From NCBI RefSeq assembly GCF_001298105.1, contig NZ_LGJH01000163.1:109728-173727 (forward strand): 64,000 nucleotides of DNA, read 5' to 3'. This document shows positions 30,512 to 38,708 of the stretch, piece by piece. Below the pieces are notes generated by a model. The model did no database searches. It saw nothing but the letters and a program-made list of their open reading frames with translations, and was not told the DNA's origin. This stretch comes from Novosphingobium sp. ST904 (GTDB taxonomy: Bacteria > Pseudomonadota > Alphaproteobacteria > Sphingomonadales > Sphingomonadaceae). Within the stretch, counting starts at the first letter, position 1. Every line of letters starts with the position of its first letter. Made by a program: the position numbers and the translations under genes.

Positions 30512-31545
30512 CTAGGCAAGCACTACGCTGGAAAGGATGTCGGCAACATGGGTGGGACGCACGCCGCGATGCGCCAGATGGGCGAAAAGCGTGCGCCACC
30601 AGTCGTAAAGAGCGCCCAGATCGGCCTCGCTGCGCACATAGGGCGTGTGGCCGGGGGCCAGCGAGGGGCTGTGGAAAGAGAAGACCAGCACGGGCAGGCC
30701 CTCGTCTATCGCGATATCCACGCCGCGCAGGGCTTCCTCGGCGGTGATTCCCTCAGGCGTGAGAGGAATGCGCTCCAGCAGTCCGGCCCGCGCCAGTACG
30801 CCGCGCACTTGCGGTGCGCGCCAGAGGTGGGGGTAGATGACGTTGCCCATCTGCCGCAGCGGGCCCCAGTAAACGGTGGTCAGCGGCAGTTCGAGCAGGG
30901 CGTGCTCGCCCCCGGCCCAGTAGGGGTGCAGCGGGTGTTCGCGGTAATTGGGGCCGCCGGCTGAACTGTAGTCGAACCGGGCGCGTACCGAAGTGTCGAT
31001 GGCCATTCCGAATTCGGCGAGAATTTCGGCGGTGCGCGGCCCGAGGCCATAACGGCCCGCACGATAGATTCGCGGGGCCTGGCCAAAGGCCCGGTCGATT
31101 CGCCGATGGAGGCGGGCGAACTTTTCGCGCTCCAGTTCGTAGGGGAGGTTGCCGGCGTAGGAGTTGAACTCGCTCACGTCCTCGTCGAACGGAGGGCTTA
31201 CCCATGGGTGGAGCTGGACCCCCACTTCGGCGCGGCCAGCGTCCACTGCGTCCCCTATGGCGGCAACGGTATCGGGCGAATCGGCAACCGGATAATCCAG
31301 CAGATAGATCGGGACGACGCCGAAGCCTTCGCAGAACTGCTGGAATTTGCGCAGGGCGGGCAGGGTCAGCGTGCTGTGCCGTCTACGGTCGAGCGGGGCT
31401 CCCAGTCGAACTCCTCCTCGGTGTCGACCGTGACGATGAAACGCTGCCCGAAGCCCTCGCGAAATCGTGCGAGCGCATCGGTTGCCGGCGGCTGGAGGAG
31501 ATTTGACCCCTGCAAGAAAGAATTTTTCCCTCGATCGGGTCGCAT
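30512..31545 (-). CDS. WalW-like polysaccharide deacetylase-family protein (apparent frameshift)
   Basis: The N-terminal part (RFIVTVDTEEEFDWEPRSTVDG, over positions 31365-31440) and the main part (HSTLTLPALRKFQQFCEGFG to the C-terminus) are in different frames. Adding one C near 31378 joins them as STVDGHSTLTLP. The VDTEEEFDW motif replaces the TFDD motif of NodB deacetylases, and the later HPWVSPPF and FSFHSPSL segments keep the TIM-barrel pattern of the WalW group. The start is uncertain: ATG at 31545 or TTG at 31515. The gene follows the kinase gene at 31680 on the same strand, 134 bp downstream of its stop. A role on cell-surface or capsule polysaccharide is inferred from the family only. 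Confidence 0.75.
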
Positions 31546-31679
31546 CCGACAGGGTGGCGACAATGAAAACCGTGCCCGGATCGGGGAAGAACCTGCGATT
31601 CGATGCTTGCGGCAGAAACGAGAATAGGCGGTAAAACGTTCCGCTTCGGTAAAGGCGGGGCATCCCGGAGAACGCGGAT

Positions 31680-33521
31680 TCAGGCTCCCTGGCTGTGTGT
31701 TGCTGCACTCGCGGTCAAAGCCGGAAGCCAGAGTTTCAGGTCGTTGTCCTCGCGCAGAAGCCCGCCGCCGGCCGCCGACGCTTCCGCCGCCGCCAGGCGA
31801 AGCGTGAAGCCGATGCCGAACATGCCGGTGGAGAGCGATTGCCCACGTTCGCTGGCCGGCGTTTCGAACAGGCTTTGTGCGGTGCGGGCGATGAGCAGGG
31901 TGGGCAGGGCGATCCGCAGTCCGATTCGCCCGCCCTCGCAGGTCCACGTCAGGCGCAGTATTTCGTCCGGCGCGGTCATGCCCGCCAGCACGGCGAATAT
32001 CCGCCATACTAGGCGTTCGACTTCTGTGCGGTCGATCGCGAGAAGAAGGCCGGGAGCCTGACCTTCGGGCAGGGCGAACCCGCTGCGGCGCGGTTCGGTC
32101 CAGGCCTTGAGGCGCGCAACGGTCTCTTCCAGAACCGAGGCGAGATCGCACTCGCCCGATTCGATCCCGAGGACGCCCGATTCGAGCTTCACCAGCCGGT
32201 CGAGTTCCTCGAATCCGGCGAGAATGTGTGCACAGTCTCCGGCAATGGCGGCGGCCAGCGCGCGGTATTCATGCGGGGCCGGGCCGTAGAGCTGTTGCTG
32301 GATGATCTCGGCGGCCACCTGGATGGCGTTTGCCGGGGTGCGCAGTTCGTGAAGCACCTGCCGCATGCGGTCCGCTTCGCTGGGCTCGGCGGTGGGCACT
32401 GCATCGACAGCGGCAACCTTGCCGGGACGGCGCAGTCGGCCCGCATAGCCGGTGAAGCGGCCGCTCGCCGAATCGAAGTGCGGAACGGCATCGACCTGCC
32501 AGTCTCCGCTGACGGCCGGAGCGCCGGCGATCTCGATGGGTACGCCGCGCAGGGGCTGGCGGTGGCGCATCGAAAGCGCGAGGCCGGGCATATGCGCGGC
32601 GGGATGGGGGGCAGGTGCATGATGCGGTTCGGCCATGGCCGGATCATGCGCAGCAAGGTTGAGCCCGATCAGCGCGCTGGCATGTGGGCCGTCAGCCCAG
32701 CAGATTCGTCCTTCGGCATCGGTGGTGAAGTCCATCGCGGCGGGAAAGACGGCAGCAGCCGAATCGCCGAGCGGCAGGCGGGGCGCGGCGTCGCTCGCAT
32801 GGCTCTCGCGCGCTTTGCGGAATTCCTCGATCCGGCGGACGATGGCGCCGATGCCCGCTTCGTTCGTCGTCGGAGAAGGCGGCGCTTTGAGCGAGGCGGC
32901 AGCCTGTTCGAACTCGGCGAAGGGAATGGGGTGGTTTGCAGGTGCGCGGATCGGCGGCTGTTCGGGCGGGGTGGGCTCGATCTGGGCGGGCTCGATCTGG
33001 GCCGGCTCGGGCGGCGCAATCTCGTCGAGCAGATCGAGCGGTTCGGGTTCGAGCGGCTCGTCGACCGCCTCGGCCGATTCGCAAGGCGGCAGTCCGCGAT
33101 CGAGAATGCCGAGCCTTTCGAGCAGCTTTTCCACTTCGGGGCCGAGATCGCGGCGATGGCGAAGAATGCCGCGCGCTCGCACGGGCAGGGCGGGAACGAG
33201 GCCGACCCACGCCTCGGTATCGAGCCTCGCGGTGCCGATTGCCGCCGTCGCGACCTCGGGCTCCGCTTCGGCAAAAATCGCCAGCAACCGGGGGTTGGTC
33301 AGCGGTTGAAGCGGCTGGCGGACAAGGCGGGCACGATCGGCGGCGGGAATCACCGCGCCCAGTTCCACGACGCGCGCGAATCCGGCGTCGATCGCGGCGG
33401 ATTGGGCGTCGGCGGGCAGGCGGCCGAGGATATCGATCAATTGCCTGTACTGGATACGGGCCAGCGTGTCCGCGGAGGACGGCAGGCGCAGTACCGTGGC
33501 AAGGCGATCGTCGAAGTGCAT
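31680..33521 (-). CDS. Histidine kinase-like protein with degenerate ATP-binding domain
   Basis: The 613-residue product has a helical Leu/Ala-rich N-terminal region, a Pro/Glu-rich linker (PPEPAQIEPAQIEP, about residues 175-210), a PAS-like middle and a HisKA-like helix with VLHELRTPANAIQVAAEII. The expected N-box reads WRIFAVLAGMTAP without the usual Asn, there is no clear DxGxG G1 box, and only a G2-like GMFGIGFTLRLAAAEASAAGG remains. No membrane segment is seen. The start at 33521 (MHFDDRLATVLRLP) is preferred; a GTG at 33581 extends it by 20 residues. The missing ATP-binding residues suggest a non-catalytic dimer or phosphotransfer role. It lies upstream of walW. Confidence 0.75.
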   Translation of the reverse strand: MHFDDRLATVLRLPSSADTLARIQYRQLIDILGRLPADAQSAAIDAGFARVVELGAVIPAADRARLVRQPLQPLTNPRLLAIFAEAEPEVATAAIGTARLDTEAWVGLVPALPVRARGILRHRRDLGPEVEKLLERLGILDRGLPPCESAEAVDEPLEPEPLDLLDEIAPPEPAQIEPAQIEPTPPEQPPIRAPANHPIPFAEFEQAAASLKAPPSPTTNEAGIGAIVRRIEEFRKARESHASDAAPRLPLGDSAAAVFPAAMDFTTDAEGRICWADGPHASALIGLNLAAHDPAMAEPHHAPAPHPAAHMPGLALSMRHRQPLRGVPIEIAGAPAVSGDWQVDAVPHFDSASGRFTGYAGRLRRPGKVAAVDAVPTAEPSEADRMRQVLHELRTPANAIQVAAEIIQQQLYGPAPHEYRALAAAIAGDCAHILAGFEELDRLVKLESGVLGIESGECDLASVLEETVARLKAWTEPRRSGFALPEGQAPGLLLAIDRTEVERLVWRIFAVLAGMTAPDEILRLTWTCEGGRIGLRIALPTLLIARTAQSLFETPASERGQSLSTGMFGIGFTLRLAAAEASAAGGGLLREDNDLKLWLPALTASAATHSQGA

Positions 33522-33775
33522 TTCCGTTCCATAGGCGACCCGCAAACCATTGCGAAGCTGCCGTTTCCGCATATCCGCCACAGTATGGCCCGATAGAGGT
33601 TAAACCCGCGTCACTCATGGCCTAGCAAACTGTGCAGACAGCGGAAGTCGGTAGATTGTAGGCGTTGCAATGCGGGACGATTACGCTATGGGATAATATT
33701 ATTACAGGGGCGTCAGTGTTTTCGTGTGGATATTGCATGTCGGATGACGCTGCGCGCCCGCAAGGAAAGTTTCGC

Positions 33776-34243
33776 ATGATTAATCTCGATGACATCGACC
33801 GCCGCCTGCTCGCCGAGCTGCAGGAGGAGGGCCGGATCACCAATGTCGAACTGGCCCAGCGTGTCGGTCTCACTGCCCCTCCGTGCCTGCGCCGCGTGCG
33901 CAGTCTTGAGGAATCGGGCATCATCCAGGGCTATCACGCCGACCTCGATGCCTCGAAGCTGGGCTTCACGATCACCGTCTTCGCGCTGGTTAGCCTCAAG
34001 AGCCAGGCTGAGGAATCGCTGAGGGCCTTCGAAGACCACATGAAGGGTCTGCCCGAGGTGCGCGAGTGCCACATGCTCAACGGCGAGATCGACTTCATCC
34101 TCAAGATCGTCAGCCGCGATCTTCAGAGCTTCCAGGAATTCCTGACCAGCAAGCTGACGCCGGCTCCCAACGTCGATAGCGTCAAGACTTCGCTGACGAT
34201 CCGCACTGCCAAGAGCGTGCCGGGCGTGCCGCTCGAAACCTGA
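33776..34243 (+). CDS. Lrp/AsnC-family transcriptional regulator
   Basis: The 155-residue protein has an Lrp-type helix-turn-helix (LDDIDRRLLAELQEEGRITNVELAQRVGLTAPPCLRRV, given here as residues 3-40) and a RAM/ligand domain with VRECHMLNGEIDFILKI. The start at 33776 has a good AAGGAAAG ribosome binding site; an in-frame ATG at 33737 would add 13 residues. An AT-rich stretch (about 33690-33720, including GATAATATTATT) probably holds the promoter. Such regulators respond to amino acids in the cytosol. Target genes are not obvious from the neighbours. Confidence 0.92.
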   Translation: MINLDDIDRRLLAELQEEGRITNVELAQRVGLTAPPCLRRVRSLEESGIIQGYHADLDASKLGFTITVFALVSLKSQAEESLRAFEDHMKGLPEVRECHMLNGEIDFILKIVSRDLQSFQEFLTSKLTPAPNVDSVKTSLTIRTAKSVPGVPLET

Positions 34244-34256
34244 CAGCGATTCGCGC

Positions 34257-34787
34257 GTGACGATGATGGCAATGCCGCGCCGTGCCCTGCTGGTCGGCGC
34301 GGCATTGCTGCTGGCTGGAGGGAACCTCTGGTGGTTCATGCGCGGCAAGCAGGCGCCCGAGCCCGACTTCGTGCTTGGAACTACATGGGAGCAAGTGGAG
34401 ATTACGGCGGATGTCCTTCCGTCACTTCCTCGCTTCGATGTCGTTCACGGCGCCTGGAGCGACCGGGGGCGGCCCATTTCTGCGATCGGCGATCGCGTCC
34501 GTCCCTTTCATGGCGACGACGTTATCTCGGAATTGAAGCCCCGTTCCTACCTTGCCATCGCCATCGCCGCGGATGAGGGGCCGCAGGAACTGCGGCCCAT
34601 GCTTCTCGATCTTGCGCGGGCGTCAATTTGCGACGTTGCCGTCGTTCCGGACGGCATGAAGCCCGGACCGCGTAGTGGGGTCTACGTCGATATCCAGCAT
34701 ATCGTCTCGGTCAGGGATGAGCGGGGCAAGGCGCAGGATTGCATCGCCGCTCAAAGGGCTGCGGCACCCTCCAGCGCCAGCAGGTAG
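34257..34787 (+). CDS. Uncharacterised protein with N-terminal membrane anchor
   Basis: The frame encodes 176 residues beginning at a GTG 13 bp after the Lrp gene; nearby ATG codons at 34263 and 34266 are alternatives. Residues 8-28 (PRRALLVGAALLLAGGNLWWF) form a single hydrophobic helix, uncleaved or a signal peptide, so the rest should be periplasmic. The remaining sequence is acidic with no recognised domain. Its last 37 bp overlap the convergent end of aroQ. Codon use looks like that of its neighbours. No function is proposed. Confidence 0.6.
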   Translation: MTMMAMPRRALLVGAALLLAGGNLWWFMRGKQAPEPDFVLGTTWEQVEITADVLPSLPRFDVVHGAWSDRGRPISAIGDRVRPFHGDDVISELKPRSYLAIAIAADEGPQELRPMLLDLARASICDVAVVPDGMKPGPRSGVYVDIQHIVSVRDERGKAQDCIAAQRAAAPSSASR

Positions 34788-35188
34788 CCCGTCGCACCGA
34801 AGCCGGCGACGGTCGCCCTGGCGGCCATGCCGACCCATGACTTGTGGCGGAATTCCTCGCGTGCATGGGGGTTGGAAAGGTGGACCTCGATCACCGGCAC
34901 CTTGATCGAGCGGATCGCGTCATGCAGCGCTACCGAGGTATGCGTGTAGGCGCCGGGGTTTATCAGCACCGCGTGCGCGCCTTCGTCCTCTGCTTCATGG
35001 AGCCAGTCCACGAGGTGGCCTTCATGGTTCGACTGGCGCATTTCGATGGTGCAGTCCAGCGCCTCGCCGCGTTCCACCAGCATGGCGCCGATGTCGTCCA
35101 GCGTCTGGGAGCCGTAAATGCCGGGCTCTCGCTTGCCCAGGCGGTTTAGGTTCGGTCCGTTGAGGACGTAGACGAGCTTGCTGGCCAT
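34751..35188 (-). CDS. aroQ: 3-dehydroquinate dehydratase, type II
   Basis: The 145-residue protein is a complete type II dehydroquinase, which converts 3-dehydroquinate to 3-dehydroshikimate in the shikimate pathway. Hallmarks are LNGPNLNRLGKREPGIYG near the N-terminus (the catalytic Tyr is about residue 25), MRQSNHEG, NPGAYTHTSVALHDA and EVHLSNPHAREEFRH, which contains the catalytic His. It stands alone on this strand. Its 3' end overlaps the convergent hypothetical gene. Confidence 0.97.
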   Translation of the reverse strand: MASKLVYVLNGPNLNRLGKREPGIYGSQTLDDIGAMLVERGEALDCTIEMRQSNHEGHLVDWLHEAEDEGAHAVLINPGAYTHTSVALHDAIRSIKVPVIEVHLSNPHAREEFRHKSWVGMAARATVAGFGATGYLLALEGAAAL

Positions 35189-35232
35189 TTCGCGAATTCC
35201 CGGTGCGGTTGCTTTCCGGTCGCGGCTCTAGA

Positions 35233-35275
35233 GCATTTTCAGGCGAGGTGGAATCGCCCGCCCGCCGGAAAATGC
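35233..35275. repeat. Short palindromic repeat, possible terminator
   Basis: GCATTTTC at 35233-35240 and GAAAATGC at 35268-35275 form an inverted repeat around a GC-rich centre. The sequence resembles the dispersed CTAGAGCATTTTC elements common between alphaproteobacterial genes. It sits between aroQ and the lipoprotein gene. Confidence 0.5.
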
Positions 35276-35310
35276 GGCAAAACATGTCGCGGGGCGAGAT
35301 GCCGGCACGG

Positions 35311-35643
35311 TCAGCGCGGAGCGGGCATCTCGTCGGCGACAGGGCGCCCGTCGGCCTGTGTTCCTTCGGGTGGGGGCGCCGTGTCGGCAGGCGTTTCCGC
35401 TTCGGGTTCCCCCGCCGCGCCGCCGTCACCCTGGTAGAACCGGGCGAGTTCCGCGTCGTTCGCCTTGAGCCGCGCAGCCGAGGCTTCCCGTTCGGCCTGC
35501 TTGCGGGCGGAGGCTTCCTGTTCGGCCGATGCCTTGGCCTCGGCCAGCTGCTTTTCCAGCTCCTCTTCGCGGCTCGGTCCGCAGGCGACCAGCGCCAGGG
35601 CAGGGGTCGTGGCCAGCACGATGCGCGCGACAATCCGAAACAC
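35311..35643 (-). CDS. Small coiled-coil lipoprotein
   Basis: The 110-residue product starts at GTG 35643 after AAGGAG with a 6-base spacing. A signal peptide ends in the lipobox LVAC, so the Cys at about residue 21 should be lipidated. It is followed by a highly charged helix (REEELEKQLAEAKASAEQEA, about residues 25-75) likely to form a coiled coil, and a Pro/Glu-rich tail. It follows the holin gene on the same strand. A spanin-like role with the holin is conceivable but is inference only; many bacterial lipoproteins look like this. Confidence 0.6.
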   Translation of the reverse strand: MFRIVARIVLATTPALALVACGPSREEELEKQLAEAKASAEQEASARKQAEREASAARLKANDAELARFYQGDGGAAGEPEAETPADTAPPPEGTQADGRPVADEMPAPR

Positions 35644-35717
35644 CAGTTGCTCCTTGCAAGGGCGGGCATGGCGCGCGCTCTTGCAAGGAGGCTTAGCGGT
35701 CAAGGCTTGGCTTTGTC

Positions 35718-36131
35718 TTAACGGTCGGAACCCTTGGTCTTTCCCCACTGGCGCATTGCCGAGTAGCCCAAATAGCCGGTGCCGAAGAGGGCATAGAGGG
35801 GCTCGGGGATGCCGTTGAGGTAAGCGGTCATGGCATCGCCGATGGCATGGGCCGTCGCCGGGCTGAGCGCGCCGATCAGGCCCATCGGCAAGGCCCAGAG
35901 AATCATGATGTAGATTACGTAGAGGAAGCTCGGCCGCGCACGGCTGGTCCAGGGATCGCTTGAATTCGCTTCTGCGACGATTGGCGAGAGGCTCGCCTGA
36001 AGCATCTGGAGTTCCTGGGAATTTTCGAGCTTGAGCAATTCGAGCTTGGCGCGGTCGCGCGCTTCGGGATCGGGGATCACCTTGTCGATGATCTTCGATA
36101 CGGGCGAGAGAATCGAATCGAGCAGTGGCAT
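35718..36131 (-). CDS. Holin of the gene-transfer-agent 3TM type
   Basis: The 137-residue protein has an amphipathic N-terminal part (MPLLDSILSPVSKIIDKVI), a charged helix (ARDRAKLELLKLE), then two or three hydrophobic segments (SFLYVIYIMILWALPMGLI, and ALFGTGYLGYSAMRQWGKT near the end). This layout matches the GTA_holin_3TM family, whose members form inner-membrane holes that let endolysin out during release of gene transfer agents. No endolysin or GTA structural gene is in the window; in Rhodobacter the GTA lysis genes also lie away from the main cluster. A tRNA-Pro gene begins 137 bp upstream, a common phage insertion site. Confidence 0.7.
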   Translation of the reverse strand: MPLLDSILSPVSKIIDKVIPDPEARDRAKLELLKLENSQELQMLQASLSPIVAEANSSDPWTSRARPSFLYVIYIMILWALPMGLIGALSPATAHAIGDAMTAYLNGIPEPLYALFGTGYLGYSAMRQWGKTKGSDR

Positions 36132-36267
36132 TCTTGGGGCACTCCCGGAATGGTGGCCCGCAACCAGATAGCCAAAACCGGCCCTGTAGGAAAATGGGTA
36201 GCAAGACCGCGAGAGAATGCCGTGTCCCCGGGAGGGGAAATTCTCTGCCAACGATGTCTTGGAAAAT

Positions 36268-36344
36268 TGGTCGGGACGAGAGGATTCGAACCTCCGACCC
36301 CCACACCCCCAGTGTGATGCGCTACCAGGCTGCGCTACGTCCCG
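36268..36344 (-). tRNA. tRNA-Pro (anticodon GGG)
   Basis: The 77-nt cloverleaf on the minus strand has acceptor CGGGACG paired with CGTCCCG, discriminator A and an encoded CCA. The anticodon loop CTGGGGG gives GGG, and the T arm is GGAGG-TTCGAAT-CCTCT. Confidence 0.96.
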
Positions 36345-36623
36345 ACCGGAGCGCGGCCTATAGGAGGGTCTTTTCGAGAGCGCAAGCGTCTGATTGAGAC
36401 TTTCTTCATGCCGGTTGAAGCAAGCCTGTGGATACCTATCTGCGGGCAGGTCGCGGGGGATGGGCGGCTTTCGGCAGCAAGGCCGCGCGTTGCCAGTGCT
36501 TCGCTTTATTGCTAACCGCGCGCATCCGGCAAAGTCCATGAATGGATTTTTCCGGCGAGGCGTGCGGCAGATCGGATGCCGCCCGCCCGCCGGGACGAAA
36601 CGACGAGAAGGCCCTTCAGTTCA

Positions 36624-36962
36624 ATGCAAAGCTCGATTCTCAACCAGCTCGCCGCAGCAGCCGCCCCCAGTGGTGTTGGTTCGTTTATTGCGAACTTCGG
36701 TATCATTATCCCGATGGCGGTGATCTTCTGGTTCCTCATCCTGCGCCCGCAGATGAAGCAGCAGAAGGAGCACAAGAACAAGCTGTCGGCGCTCAAGAAG
36801 GGCGACGAAGTGCTGACCGGTGGCGGTCTCGTCGGCAAGATCGTCAGGATCGACGACAACTATGCCGACGTCCAGCTCGCACAGGGCGTTATCGTGAAGG
36901 CCGTCAAGTCGACCATTGTCGACGTGATCCCGCCGGCCGGTTCGAAGCCCGCGAACGACTGA
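36624..36962 (+). CDS. yajC: Preprotein translocase subunit YajC
   Basis: The 112-residue protein has one membrane helix (about residues 22-40) followed by the YajC signature LILRPQMKQQKEHKNKL and the soluble LKKGDEVLTGGGLVGKI. It is a small inner-membrane partner of the SecDF translocation complex and precedes secD and secF in the same direction, the standard order. The start at 36624 (MQSSILNQ) fits the family; an in-frame ATG at 36576 would add a basic leader not seen in YajC. Confidence 0.95.
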   Translation: MQSSILNQLAAAAAPSGVGSFIANFGIIIPMAVIFWFLILRPQMKQQKEHKNKLSALKKGDEVLTGGGLVGKIVRIDDNYADVQLAQGVIVKAVKSTIVDVIPPAGSKPAND

Positions 36963-37003
36963 GTTTCCGGCATCGCCGGGTGTTGCCGGCGATGCCCGTT
37001 TGC

Positions 37004-37037
37004 TAGGTCCGATCACACAGTAGGTCCGATCACATAG
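37004..37037 (+). repeat. 17-bp tandem duplication between yajC and secD
   Basis: TAGGTCCGATCACACAG (37004-37020) is followed directly by TAGGTCCGATCACATAG (37021-37037), which differs at one base. No known site was recognised. Confidence 0.7.
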
Positions 37038-37083
37038 GGCGCCCCGCCATTCGGGCGCTCTTTTCGGAGAGAAGCCACAGGCT

Positions 37084-38696
37084 ATGCTCGAATTTCCCAC
37101 CTGGAAGAAGCTCTGGTACTGGGGCCTGACGATTGTCATCGCCCTCTGCGCCGTGCCCTCGCTGGTCTCGCTGACCAACGCGCGCTGGCCCAGTTTCCTG
37201 CCCGAGCCCAAGATCAATCTCGGCCTCGACCTTGCCGGCGGAAGCCGCCTCCTGCTGGAGGCCAATCGCCAGCAGGTCGTGCAGCAGCGCCTCGAAGGCA
37301 TGGAAGAATCCGTGCGCACGCGTTTGCGCCAGGCCTCCCCGGCCATCGCCATCGGCGATTTCTCCAGCACCGGCGGCCAGCTTGCCTTCACCGTGCGCGA
37401 TCCCTCGCAGGTCGATGCGGCGCGCGAGGCGATCCTGCCGCTGACCTCCGGCGCAGGCCTTACCGGCCAGCGTGACTGGGACATCACGGTTCAGGACGGC
37501 ACCCGCTTCATCCTCGTGCCGACGCAGGCGGGTATCGACCTTGCGATCAGCAATGCGATGGAAACCGCGGTCGAGGTGGTGCGCAAGCGTATCGACGCGC
37601 TGGGCACCAAGGAGCCCGACATCCGCCGCCTCGGCGGCACGCGCATCGACGTGCAGGTTCCGGGCCTTCAGGACCCGCAGGCGCTCAAGAACCTGCTCGG
37701 CCAGACCGCGAAGCTCGAATTCAAGATGGTCGACGAGACCGCCGTGCCCAGCGACATCGCCAAGGGCATCGTGCCCCCGGGTGACGAACTGGTGCCATGG
37801 GCCGATCCGAGCGCGCCCGGTTCGGGCGGCGTTCCGGTCCTGGCCGTCAAGCGCCTCGGCGGCATCAAGGGTGACGAACTGACCGACGCCAAGCAGGCCT
37901 TCGAACCGAAGACCAACGCGGCTGTCGTCTCGATCACGTTCAACCAGCAGGGCGGCGAGAAGTTCGCCAAGCTGACCACCGAGAACGTGAACAAGCGCTT
38001 CGCCATCATCCTCGACGGCAAGGTGCTTTCCGCGCCCAGCATCAACGAACCGATTCTTGGCGGCAGCGCCCAGATTTCGGGCAGCTTCAACGTCCAGTCG
38101 GCCACCCAACTCGCCATTGCGCTGCGTTCGGGTGCGCTTCCGGTCGACCTCACCGTGGTGGAGGAACGCACCGTCGGGCCTGACCTCGCGCCGATTCGAT
38201 CCAGAAGGGCGTCGTCGCCATGGGCGTCGGCACCGTGCTGCTGATGCTGTTCATCTTCCTGACCTATGGGCGCTTCGGCGCTTATGCGAACCTGGCCCTG
38301 ATCTTCAACGTGCTGATGATCCTGGGCATCATGGCCGTGCTGGGAACGACGCTGACACTGCCCGGCATCGCCGGCTTCGTGCTCACCATCGGTGCTGCGG
38401 TGGACGCCAACGTGCTCATCAACGAGCGCATCCGCGAGGAACGCCATCGCGGACGCCGCGTCGTGCAGTCGGTGGAACTGGGTTACAAGGAGGCGAGCCG
38501 CGCCATCTTCGACGCCAATATCACCAACTCCATCGCCGCCGTGCTGATGTTCGCCTTCGGTTCGGGCCCGGTTCGCGGTTTTGCCGTCGTGCTCATGATC
38601 GGCATCGTCACCTCGGTGTTCACCGCGGTCACGATGAGCCGGATGTGGGTTGCGGGCTGGCTGCGTCGCACCCGTCCCAGCGACCTGAACGTATAA
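37084..38696 (+). CDS. secD: Protein translocase subunit SecD (apparent frameshift)
   Basis: Repaired, this is a 537-residue SecD: N-terminal membrane helix, the signature LGLDLAGGSRLLLE (about residues 47-60), the periplasmic P1 domain with VRKRIDALGTKEPDIRRLG, and five C-terminal helices with the D4-D6 motifs (GFVLTIGAAVDANVLINERIREE region). The frame breaks at 38188; restoring one G (CTCGGCGCC) gives GPDLGADSIQKGVVAMG, as expected for the family. SecDF uses proton flow to pull exported proteins on the periplasmic side. A real frameshift in this gene would severely harm growth, so an error in the sequence is more likely. Confidence 0.95.
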
Positions 38697-38708
38697 AGGT
38701 ACTGGCGC

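Noticed and set aside
35233..35275. Attachment site of a prophage around the holin.
   Set aside because: The inverted GCATTTTC repeat is not a direct repeat of the tRNA-Pro end, and no integrase or phage structural gene is present.
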